A stretch of 10,039 nucleotides of DNA from an uncultured bacterium. Its GTDB lineage: Bacteria; Pseudomonadota; Alphaproteobacteria; SP197. How positions within the stretch are numbered: position 1 is the first letter of the stretch; each line of letters starts with the position of its first letter. This document shows, piece after piece, positions 1-6,193 of this stretch. A model generated the notes under the pieces. It ran no database searches, was not told where the DNA came from, and worked only from the letters and a program-made list of their open reading frames with translations. The translations under genes and the position numbers were made by a program. Location: positions 1 through 10,039 of the forward strand of contig CALLQH010000405.1 in the NCBI GenBank assembly GCA_938014945.1, read 5' to 3'.

Positions 1-640
1 CGATCACCTCGGCGCCGCGCCGGGTCAGCCAGTCGAAGAACACGGCATCGCCCAGCAGGCCGTACTTCACGACCTCGGCGTAACCGGCTAGCAGTTCACG
101 CCGCGGCAGGGTGTCGAGCACGCCGGTGTCGGCCAGCACCAGGCGCGGCTGGTGGAAGGCACCGATCAGGTTCTTGCCCTGGCGCGTGTCGATGCCGGTC
201 TTGCCGCCCACGGAACTGTCGACCTGGGCGAGCAGGGTGGTCGGCACCTGCACGAAATCCATGCCGCGGCGCAGGATGGCGGCGGCAAAGCCGGTCATGT
301 CGCCGATCACGCCGCCGCCTAGGGCGACCAGCGTGTCGCTGCGCTCGGCCCCGGCATCGAGCAGGGAATCGGTCATCTGCTGGAGATGGGCGAAATCCTT
401 GTTGGCTTCGCCCGCCGGCAGCACCGTGACATGGCTGTCGATGCCGCCCGCCGTCAGGGCGGCCTGCAGCCGCTCCAGATGCAGGCCGGCGACTGTCTCG
501 TCGGTGACGATGAAGGCCTTGGACCGCTTGAGCACGCGGGAAAGGTGTTCGGCGGCGTTGTCGATCAGGCCGTCGCCGACAAGGATGTCGTAGGGCTGGC
601 GGTGACGGCCGACATCGACCTTGATGCGCTCGATGTTCAT
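1..640 (-). CDS. aroB: 3-dehydroquinate synthase AroB (C-terminus cut by window start)
   Basis: This enzyme converts DAHP to 3-dehydroquinate, the second step of the shikimate pathway, in the cytoplasm using NAD and a divalent metal. The visible 213 residues cover the NAD-binding half and the start of the metal-binding half. The glycine-rich GGGVIGDMTGF lies at about residues 108-118, VPTTLLAQVDSSVGGKTGI at 132-150, GKNLIGAFHQP at 155-165 and GYAEVVKYG at 186-194. The Glu of that last motif is a metal ligand in the family. AroB proteins are usually around 360-380 residues, so roughly the last 150, including the metal-binding histidines, lie outside the window. The ATG (640-638) overlaps the aroK stop in an ATGA and has no clear ribosome binding site of its own, so translation is probably coupled to aroK. 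Identity is certain; only the missing end is unseen. Confidence 0.97.
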   Translation of the reverse strand, partial: MNIERIKVDVGRHRQPYDILVGDGLIDNAAEHLSRVLKRSKAFIVTDETVAGLHLERLQAALTAGGIDSHVTVLPAGEANKDFAHLQQMTDSLLDAGAERSDTLVALGGGVIGDMTGFAAAILRRGMDFVQVPTTLLAQVDSSVGGKTGIDTRQGKNLIGAFHQPRLVLADTGVLDTLPRRELLAGYAEVVKYGLLGDAVFFDWLTRRGAEVI

Positions 641-1182
641 GACGCGGGGAACCGCTCGCGCAGGGCATCGATGATGCGCTCGACGATGGCGTCGTGGGGG
701 CCCTCGTTGCTTTCCACCGTGATGTCGGCCTCTGCATAGACCGGGTAACGCTCGGCCATCAGCCGCTCCATGATCTGCCTGGGGTCGCCCTGCTTGAGCA
801 GGGGACGGTTGTCGCGGCGCGCCACCCGCGCCATCAGAAGCTCGATGTCGGCGCGCAGCCAGACCGAGACCGCGCGGCTCTTGATGCGCTGGCGCGTGTC
901 CGGATCCATGAAGGCGCCGCCGCCGGTCGCCAGCACCTTGGGCCGGCCGCGCAGCAGGCGCGCGATGACGCGCCGTTCGCCGGCGCGGAACTCGGCTTCG
1001 CCATGGCGCTCGAAGATTTCCGGGATGGTGCAGCCCGCCGCAGCCTCGATCTCGCTGTCGGCATCGACGAAGGGCAGTTCCAGCCGTGTGGCAAGACGCC
1101 GTCCCACGGTCGATTTGCCCGCACCCATCAGGCCCACGAGCGTGATCGTGCGGTCGGGCTTGGGTATGTCGCTGTCGCTCAC
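637..1182 (-). CDS. aroK: Shikimate kinase AroK
   Basis: The enzyme phosphorylates shikimate at the 3-hydroxyl with ATP, the fifth step of the shikimate pathway. From the GTG at 1182-1180 the protein has 181 residues, normal for the family. The Walker A motif GLMGAGKST is at residues 17-25. Shikimate-contacting Asp residues are in FVDADSE (40 and 42), Arg66 is in EFRAGE, GGG is at 87-89, and the LID-type motif RRDNRPLL is at 122-129. I chose the GTG because it leaves a short N-terminal tail before the first strand. An in-frame ATG at 1263-1261 would add 27 residues unlike the family, and it sits in an AT-rich stretch more likely to be promoter. Neither start has a good Shine-Dalgarno sequence, so the exact start is unsure. 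The reading frame stays open far upstream, opposite the plus-strand genes, but that stretch is a GC-rich shadow. It forms an operon with aroB. Confidence 0.95.
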   Translation of the reverse strand: MSDSDIPKPDRTITLVGLMGAGKSTVGRRLATRLELPFVDADSEIEAAAGCTIPEIFERHGEAEFRAGERRVIARLLRGRPKVLATGGGAFMDPDTRQRIKSRAVSVWLRADIELLMARVARRDNRPLLKQGDPRQIMERLMAERYPVYAEADITVESNEGPHDAIVERIIDALRERFPAS

Positions 1183-1302
1183 GTTGAACCGGCTATGGTG
1201 ATCGGAAGGGCTCGCGAAACGGTCGGCGATTGCCGCACGAGCGCCATAGTGCGACGATAGCATAATCGCGAACCCGCTGCCCATGGACGGCCCGCAAAGA
1301 CC
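1183..1302. promoter_or_regulatory. Divergent intergenic region, probable promoters for aroKB and the xerD run
   Basis: This 120-base gap separates the minus-strand aroK-aroB pair from the plus-strand genes, so it should hold promoters in both directions. The only AT-rich patch is around 1255-1267 (ATAGCATAAT on the plus strand, ATTATGCTAT on the minus strand), a reasonable location for -10 elements. A plus-strand TTGCCG at about 1230 resembles a -35 box, but its spacing to the AT-rich patch is not the usual 16-18 bases. No convincing complete sigma-70 promoter, operator palindrome or riboswitch is visible. The call rests on gene orientation more than on motifs. Confidence 0.35.
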
Positions 1303-1443
1303 ATGCGTTTCATCGCCCGTTTCCTCATGCTTGTCATCGTCGCCGCGATTGTCGGCGGCGGCGCCTTCCTGGCGACCTGGGATATCCCACCGCCGACCAC
1401 CCATGTCGAGAAGACGATCCCGAATGATCGCTTCCCGCGCTAG
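1303..1443 (+). CDS. Small single-pass membrane protein (46 aa)
   Basis: This short gene encodes 46 residues. A basic start (MRFIAR) is followed by a hydrophobic segment at about residues 7-24, then WDIPPPTTHVEKTIPNDRFP and a final Arg. The pattern predicts a single inner-membrane helix with the N-terminus in the cytoplasm and a short polar tail outside; the tail begins with a Trp-Asp-Ile-Pro motif. I recall similar tiny proteins with a WDIP...VEK.IP..RFP tail upstream of xerD in other alphaproteobacteria, but I cannot confirm this without a search. Function is unknown. It may be the first gene of the plus-strand run. Its last 20 bases overlap the start of the next gene in another frame, which suggests coupled translation. 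The ribosome binding site is weak. The membrane-helix pattern and proline-rich tail favour a real gene. Confidence 0.75.
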   Translation: MRFIARFLMLVIVAAIVGGGAFLATWDIPPPTTHVEKTIPNDRFPR

Positions 1444-3211
1444 GCCCGCTTTCGGTCTGCTGCTCGCCCTGTCCCTGGCCACCGCCGCGGGCGGTGCTGC
1501 GGCGCAGTCGGACGGCAGCGATCCGCTCCTGCTCATCCCCTTCGACGACGACACGAGCGCCACGGGTAACACCGGCGGCAGCATTACCTCCGTGCCGTCC
1601 TCTTCCGACGGGCTGGAGGTCGAGAGCCTGGCGCCGGTCAGCGCCTCGGCGGCCGGCACCCTCAATGCGGGCAGCGGCGGCTTCTCCGTGGACATGTGGC
1701 GCCGCAGCGATCCCGGTCTGGTCGTCGCCCTGCTGCCGGACCTGCCCGGCGGCAGCGGTTCGCCCACGACCGTTGAACTTGCCCGCCGTCTGCTGCTCAC
1801 CGCGGCCAACCCGCCCGAGGGCGCGGATGCCGATTTCCTTGCCATGCGCATGGCGCGCCTCAATGCCCTGGGACTTCCCGGCGATACCCGCGATCTGGCG
1901 GCCAGCGCCGGGCGCAGCGCGCTTTCGGCCGCGGCCATGGCCGCCCTGGCCGACGCCGCGTTCCTCCAGAGCGATGTCCAGGAGGGCTGCCGCAGCGTAC
2001 GCGACGGCATGGCGCTGGGCGACGATGTGGACCTGCAGAAGGCGATGGTCTTCTGCCAGCGCCTGGCGGGTGAAGACGCCGCCGCGGATCTGGGCATCAC
2101 CCTGTTGCAGGAATCCGGCATCGCCCTGGAACCGCAGTTTCTGGCCCTGAACAACGCGCTTGCCTCCGGCACACGCGGCAAGCTCGAAAGTCTGGAAGGG
2201 GCCCGCGGCCTGATCTTCGCCATGGCCCTGGAAAGCGATCTCGCCTTCACATCCGCGCTGATCGCCTCGGCTCCGGCGGCCGTGCAGCGGGCCATCGCAG
2301 ACAGTCCCGCCCTCGACAGCGATGTCCGGCTGGCTGCTGCCGAAAGCGCCACGGCGCAGGGTGTCATGGCCGGGAGCGATCTGGCGGCCCTCTACGAATC
2401 CATCCCCTTCACCCCCGATGCCCTGGCCAATGCCCTGAGCCAGGCCGATGCCATGGACAACGGCACGGCCCACGCCCTGCTCTATCAGGCGAGCCGGACC
2501 CAACAGCTTCCCGCCGCGCGGGCCGAGGCCCTGGCCTCGCTGCTCCATCACGCGGCCGAAACCGGCGGGGCACAGGGCTATCTTGCCGCGGCCCGTGCGG
2601 TCGCCGGCCAGATCGCCAGCCTGCAGCCGGCAAGCGAACTGGCGTGGTTCTCGGCCGATGCTTCCGCCGCGCTCCTCATGGCCGGACGGCCCGAATCGGC
2701 GGCCCGCTGGTGGCCCCTGCTGCTGGATCGTTCGCAGGGCAGCACGGATTTCGCCGCCCGCGCCACCGCGCTGTGGCCGCTGTTTCGCCTCGCCTTCGGC
2801 GAGCAGCTGCCCGATGGCGGCTCCGGCATGGCCGGCTGGTGGCAGTCCAGCGCAGGTGCCGGTGACGAACGCCGCCTGGTGCTGGCCGAGACCTATCTGG
2901 CGGCCTTTGCGGCGCTCAACGACAGCGCCGGTGCGCCGATCGTGGCCGATGTCATCGCTCTTGCGCCCGCGCGTGAAAACGCCGCGGCCCCCGCCGTCCT
3001 GCTGTTTGCCATGGAACAGGCCGCCGCCGCGGGGGAGGCCGGGCAGACGGTGCTGATCGCTCTCGTTGCCCTCGGTCCGCAGGGCCCGGCAGGGGCCGAT
3101 CCCCTGACGCTGAAGACGGTGATCGCCGCGCTCGACGCCGTCGGCCTCGGCGTCGAGGGCCGCCTTCTGGCGATGGAGGCCGGCGGCCAGCGCGCCATTG
3201 CGAAGCCCTGA
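1424..3211 (+). CDS. Secreted alanine-rich helical protein of unknown function
   Basis: The gene encodes 595 residues that I do not assign to a characterised family. The N-terminus is a clear Sec signal peptide: basic residues, a Leu/Ala-rich core at about 10-20, and an Ala-Ala-Ala cleavage site near residue 27 before QSDGSDP. Mature residues about 30-115 are low in helix and rich in Gly, Ser and Asp. The rest is rich in Ala and Leu and reads as many short amphipathic helices, possibly an alpha-solenoid or TPR-like array in the periplasm. Two cysteines at 189 and 211 (EGCRS and VFCQRL) could form a disulfide. The ATG at 1424 lies inside the preceding small gene and is preceded by GAGAAG about ten bases upstream. 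An in-frame ATG at 1403 is possible but would put extra arginines ahead of the signal. The stop is four bases before the xerD ATG, so the genes are co-transcribed. Automated names suggested by alanine richness should not be trusted. Confidence 0.85.
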   Translation: MIASRARPAFGLLLALSLATAAGGAAAQSDGSDPLLLIPFDDDTSATGNTGGSITSVPSSSDGLEVESLAPVSASAAGTLNAGSGGFSVDMWRRSDPGLVVALLPDLPGGSGSPTTVELARRLLLTAANPPEGADADFLAMRMARLNALGLPGDTRDLAASAGRSALSAAAMAALADAAFLQSDVQEGCRSVRDGMALGDDVDLQKAMVFCQRLAGEDAAADLGITLLQESGIALEPQFLALNNALASGTRGKLESLEGARGLIFAMALESDLAFTSALIASAPAAVQRAIADSPALDSDVRLAAAESATAQGVMAGSDLAALYESIPFTPDALANALSQADAMDNGTAHALLYQASRTQQLPAARAEALASLLHHAAETGGAQGYLAAARAVAGQIASLQPASELAWFSADASAALLMAGRPESAARWWPLLLDRSQGSTDFAARATALWPLFRLAFGEQLPDGGSGMAGWWQSSAGAGDERRLVLAETYLAAFAALNDSAGAPIVADVIALAPARENAAAPAVLLFAMEQAAAAGEAGQTVLIALVALGPQGPAGADPLTLKTVIAALDAVGLGVEGRLLAMEAGGQRAIAKP

Positions 3212-3215
3212 GGCC

Positions 3216-4106
3216 ATGACCGTCGCCGGCGACGCGCGCGCGATCGAGACCTTCCTGGAGATGATGTCGGCCGAGCGGGGCGCTTCCGCCAACACGGTTG
3301 CGGCCTATCGCCGCGATCTGCTCGATTTCGCCCAATTCGCGGCCGGAACCGGCCGAGAAGCCGCGGCGGCCGATGCCGACGGCGTGCGTGCCTATCTCGG
3401 CGCCATGCAGCAGGCCGGGCTTTCGCCGCGCACGGCGGCCCGCCGGCTTTCGGCCCTGCGCCAGTTCTTCGGTTTCCTGCTTTCGGAAGGCCAGCGCAGC
3501 GACGATCCCACCGCCATCATCGAGGCGCCGCGCGCCGGCCGTTCCCTGCCCAAGGTTCTGGGCGAGGACGAGGTCGATGCCCTGCTTGCCGCCGCGCGCA
3601 GTGCCGAAGGGCTCGACGGCTTGCGTCGGGCCGCCCTGATCGAGCTGCTCTATGCCACGGGCCTGCGCATCTCCGAGCTGATCGCCCTGCCGCGTGCGGC
3701 GTTCCGCGACGATGCCCCGTTCATCATCGTGCGCGGCAAGGGCGGCAAGGAACGCCTGGTGCCGGTGGGCGAGCATGCCGCCCGGGCCGTGCGCGCCCTG
3801 ATCGCGGCCCAGGAAGGCAGTCCCCGCTGGCTGTTCCCCTCGCACGGCGCCTCGGGCCACCTGACGCGCCAGGGTGTCGCCCTGATGCTGAAGGATCTGG
3901 CGCTGCAGGCCGGGATCGACCCGGCGCGGGTCTCGCCCCATGTCCTGCGCCACGCCTTTGCCAGCCATCTTCTGGCCCATGGCGCCGATCTGCGCGCGGT
4001 GCAGAAGATGCTGGGCCATGCCGATATTTCCACGACCCAGATCTATACCCATGTCCTGGAGGAGCGCCTGCGCAGCACCGTGCAGCGCCATCATCCTCTC
4101 GCCTGA
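3216..4106 (+). CDS. xerD: Site-specific tyrosine recombinase XerD
   Basis: XerD acts with XerC and FtsK at the chromosomal dif site to resolve chromosome dimers before division. The 296-residue length matches the family (about 298). The N-terminal SAM-like core-binding domain covers about residues 8-95 and the catalytic domain about 112-290. The full catalytic set is visible: Arg151 (ATGLRISEL), Lys175 (RGKGGKERLVP), His242 and Arg245 (HVLRHAFASHLL), His268 (LGHADISTTQ) and nucleophile Tyr277 (IYTHV). The enzyme is therefore probably active. I chose the ATG at 3216; an in-frame TTG at 3198 is possible but overlaps the preceding gene. The ATG follows the upstream stop by four bases, suggesting translational coupling. 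XerD is preferred to XerC because of its position opposite aroK-aroB and near accA, common in alphaproteobacteria. This is a housekeeping recombinase, not a phage or integron integrase. Confidence 0.95.
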   Translation: MTVAGDARAIETFLEMMSAERGASANTVAAYRRDLLDFAQFAAGTGREAAAADADGVRAYLGAMQQAGLSPRTAARRLSALRQFFGFLLSEGQRSDDPTAIIEAPRAGRSLPKVLGEDEVDALLAAARSAEGLDGLRRAALIELLYATGLRISELIALPRAAFRDDAPFIIVRGKGGKERLVPVGEHAARAVRALIAAQEGSPRWLFPSHGASGHLTRQGVALMLKDLALQAGIDPARVSPHVLRHAFASHLLAHGADLRAVQKMLGHADISTTQIYTHVLEERLRSTVQRHHPLA

Positions 4107-4123
4107 GCCGGAATGGGGTATGG

Positions 4124-4152
4124 TTGACAGAATGCGGGGCTGCGGGCATTGA
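4124..4152 (+). promoter_or_regulatory. Possible sigma-70 promoter ahead of malyl-CoA lyase gene
   Basis: An exact TTGACA hexamer stands at 4124-4129 in the 86-base gap after xerD. Seventeen bases downstream is CATTGA (4147-4152), a poor match to TATAAT. GC-rich alphaproteobacteria often tolerate weak -10 boxes, so a separate promoter for the malyl-CoA lyase/accA run is plausible, though read-through from xerD cannot be excluded. No terminator hairpin with a T-run is seen after xerD. Confidence 0.4.
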
Positions 4153-4178
4153 GCGCGCCGCCGTCCGAACGAGACCCG

Positions 4179-4184
4179 AAGGGA
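4179..4184 (+). promoter_or_regulatory. Ribosome binding site deciding the malyl-CoA lyase start
   Basis: AAGGGA lies eight bases before the ATG at 4193. It supports this start over the upstream in-frame TTG at 4124, which would add 23 residues not expected in the family and would overlap the candidate -35 box. Confidence 0.6.
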
Positions 4185-4192
4185 CCGAAACC

Positions 4193-5173
4193 ATGAGCTT
4201 CACGATCGTCGAGCCGGCGCACGCGCGCCTCAACCGCAGCGAGCTGGCCGTTCCCGGCAGCCGCCCCGAGCTTTTCGAGAAGGCCGCCAAGGGCAGCGCC
4301 GACGTCATCTTCCTTGATCTCGAGGACGCGGTGGCCCCGGGCGACAAGGTCCAGGCGCGCAAGAACGTCATCGAGGCGATCAACGACATCGACTGGGGCA
4401 CCAAGACCCTGTCGGTGCGCATCAACGGCCTCGACACACCCTACATGTACCGCGACGTCATCGACGTCATCGAGCAGACGGGCGACCGCCTCGACCTCTT
4501 CATGATTCCGAAGGTCGGCACCACGTCGGACGTCTATGCCGTCGACATGCTGACCACCCAGTGCGAGGACGCCAAGGGGCGGACCAAGCGCATCGGCTTC
4601 GAACTGATCATCGAGACGGCGCTCGGCATGTCCAACGTCGAAGCCATCGCGCATGCCAGCAAGCGCAACGAGAGCCTGCACTTCGGCGTTGCCGACTACG
4701 CCGCATCGACCAAGGCGCGCACCACGGTCATCGGCGGTCCGAACCCGCTCTACGGCGTGCTGACCGACATCGACGGCGACAAGCCGCGCGACTACCACTG
4801 GGGCGACATGTGGCACTTCGCCGTCTCGCGCATGGTGGTGGCCGCGCGCGCCGCCGGCCTGCGTCCGATCGACGGCCCCTTCGGCGATTTCAAGGATGCC
4901 GACGGCTTCCGCGCCCAGGCCAACCGCGCCGCGGCCCTGGGCTGCGAGGGCAAGTGGGCGATCCATCCCAGCCAGATCGATCTCGCCAACGAGGTCAACA
5001 GCCCGTCCGAGAAGGAAGTGACCCAGGCCAAGCGTATCCTGGAGGCCATGGAAAAGGCCCAGAAGGAAGGCCAGGGCGCGGTCTCGCTGGATGGCCGTCT
5101 GATCGACATCGCCTCGATCAAGCAGGCCGAGGTCATGGTCAAGAAGGCCGAACAGATCGCGGCGTCCAAATAG
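4193..5173 (+). CDS. mcl1: L-malyl-CoA/beta-methylmalyl-CoA lyase
   Basis: This CitE-like TIM-barrel enzyme reversibly cleaves L-malyl-CoA to acetyl-CoA and glyoxylate, and often beta-methylmalyl-CoA to propionyl-CoA and glyoxylate. It serves the serine cycle (mclA) or the ethylmalonyl-CoA pathway (mcl1). The protein has 326 residues, normal for the family. Visible motifs are LAVPGSRPELFEKA (18-31), FLDLEDAVAP (40-49), SVRINGLDT (74-82) with Arg76, FELIIETALG (136-145) with metal ligand Glu141, FGVADYAAST (164-173) with Asp168, GPFGDF (228-233), GKWAIHPSQI (253-262) and SLDGRLIDIASIKQAE (298-313) with Asp300. These correspond to the Arg/Glu/Asp/Asp set known from the Rhodobacter enzyme. The sequence resembles Methylobacterium MclA very closely as I recall it, especially in VADYAAST, so mclA is an equally fair name. 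Which pathway it serves cannot be decided here. accA follows after 29 bases and is probably co-transcribed. Confidence 0.93.
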   Translation: MSFTIVEPAHARLNRSELAVPGSRPELFEKAAKGSADVIFLDLEDAVAPGDKVQARKNVIEAINDIDWGTKTLSVRINGLDTPYMYRDVIDVIEQTGDRLDLFMIPKVGTTSDVYAVDMLTTQCEDAKGRTKRIGFELIIETALGMSNVEAIAHASKRNESLHFGVADYAASTKARTTVIGGPNPLYGVLTDIDGDKPRDYHWGDMWHFAVSRMVVAARAAGLRPIDGPFGDFKDADGFRAQANRAAALGCEGKWAIHPSQIDLANEVNSPSEKEVTQAKRILEAMEKAQKEGQGAVSLDGRLIDIASIKQAEVMVKKAEQIAASK

Positions 5174-5188
5174 GCTAGACTCCACAAC

Positions 5189-5196
5189 GGAGGAGG
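5189..5196 (+). promoter_or_regulatory. Strong Shine-Dalgarno sequence for accA
   Basis: GGAGGAGG ends six bases before the accA ATG at 5203. It is the best ribosome binding site in the window, suggesting that accA is translated independently and efficiently within the run. Confidence 0.8.
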
Positions 5197-5202
5197 CTGG
5201 CC

Positions 5203-6159
5203 ATGCAGCACTATCTGGACTTCGAACGCCCGATTGCCGAGCTCGAGAGCAAGATCAAGGAGCTCCGGCGGCTGTCGGACGGCGACGGCGTGAACATCGT
5301 CGAGGAGGTCACGCGCCTGCAGGGCAAGCTCGACCGCCTGCTGCAGCAGACCTACGGCAAGCTCACGCCCTGGCAGAAGACCCAGGTGGCGCGCCATGCC
5401 CTGCGGCCCCACACCACCCACTACATCGCCAAGCTGATCGAGGACTTCGTGCCCCTGGCGGGCGATCGCCTCTATGGCGAGGACCTGGCGATCATCGGCG
5501 GCCTGGGCACCTTCCGCGGCCGTTCGGTGGTGGTCATGGGCCACGAGAAGGGCGCGGACACGGAAGACCGCGTGCGCCACAACTTCGGCATGGCGCGCCC
5601 GGAAGGCTACCGCAAGGCGGTGCGCCTGATGGAGATGGCCGACCGCTTCGGCCTGCCGGTCATCACCCTGGTCGATACCTCCGGCGCCTATCCCGGCATC
5701 GGTGCGGAGGAACGCGGCCAGGCCGAGGCCATCGCACGCTCCATCGAGACCTGCCTTGGCATCGGCGTGCCGGTGATCTCCGTCGTCATCGGCGAGGGCG
5801 GATCGGGCGGCGCCATCGCCATCGCCGTGGGCGACCGGGTGCTGATGCTCGAACATGCGGTCTATTCGGTGATCTCGCCGGAGGGCTGCGCCTCCATCCT
5901 CTGGCGGTCGGGCGATCAGGCCGCCGAGGCCGCCGAGGCGCTGAAACTCACTGCGGGCGATCTCGCCCAGCTCGGCGTCATCGACGAGGTGATCGTCGAA
6001 CCCATGGGCGGCGCCCACCGCGATCCAGCCGAAACCATGCGGCGGGTCGGTGATGCCATCGCGCGGGGCCTGGGCGAGCTGGAAGGCAAGGCGCCGGCCG
6101 CCCTGCGCGCCGGACGGCGTGAGAAGTTCATGGAGATGGGCCGCAAGGGCCTGGGCTGA
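5203..6159 (+). CDS. accA: Acetyl-CoA carboxylase carboxyltransferase subunit alpha
   Basis: AccA pairs with AccD to form the carboxyltransferase that moves CO2 from carboxybiotin to acetyl-CoA, giving malonyl-CoA for fatty-acid synthesis. The protein has 318 residues, the usual length. It starts with the typical MQHYLDFERPIAELESKI and a helical segment at about 8-55. The crotonase-fold carboxyltransferase domain covers about 70-290. Recognisable motifs are GDRLYGEDLAIIGG (87-100), the glycine-rich VDTSGAYPGIGAEERGQ (157-173), the oxyanion-type GEGGSGGAIAIAVGD (197-211) and SVISPEGCASILW (222-234). The alphaproteobacterial neighbourhood xerD...accA is kept, with the malyl-CoA lyase gene between them. 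No accD, accB or accC is in the window; they are commonly elsewhere in the genome. Assignment is essentially certain. Confidence 0.98.
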   Translation: MQHYLDFERPIAELESKIKELRRLSDGDGVNIVEEVTRLQGKLDRLLQQTYGKLTPWQKTQVARHALRPHTTHYIAKLIEDFVPLAGDRLYGEDLAIIGGLGTFRGRSVVVMGHEKGADTEDRVRHNFGMARPEGYRKAVRLMEMADRFGLPVITLVDTSGAYPGIGAEERGQAEAIARSIETCLGIGVPVISVVIGEGGSGGAIAIAVGDRVLMLEHAVYSVISPEGCASILWRSGDQAAEAAEALKLTAGDLAQLGVIDEVIVEPMGGAHRDPAETMRRVGDAIARGLGELEGKAPAALRAGRREKFMEMGRKGLG

Positions 6160-6181
6160 AGCAGCAGCGCCGGTCGCTTTC

Positions 6182-6186
6182 AGGAG
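6182..6186 (+). promoter_or_regulatory. Ribosome binding site supporting a GTG start
   Basis: AGGAG lies seven bases before the GTG at 6194, in the 34-base gap after accA. It supports the GTG as the start of the fusion protein; in-frame start codons further upstream fall inside accA. Confidence 0.7.
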
Positions 6187-6193
6187 TTCCGGC

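Noticed and set aside
1183..2367. Continuous upstream extension of the aroK reading frame
   Set aside because: The shikimate-kinase fold begins near 1150 and the added part has shadow-like composition and covers two plus-strand genes, so it is not a fusion.
1334..3295. Long open frame of 653 codons on the minus strand, opposite the secreted-protein gene
   Set aside because: It mirrors a GC-rich plus-strand gene with a signal peptide and sensible composition. Its product is rich in Gly, Arg, Gln and His without recognisable motifs, as expected of an antisense shadow.
3216..4106. Tyrosine recombinase as a sign of a mobile element
   Set aside because: Length, motifs and housekeeping neighbours fit XerD. 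No att-like direct repeats, tRNA or phage genes are seen nearby.
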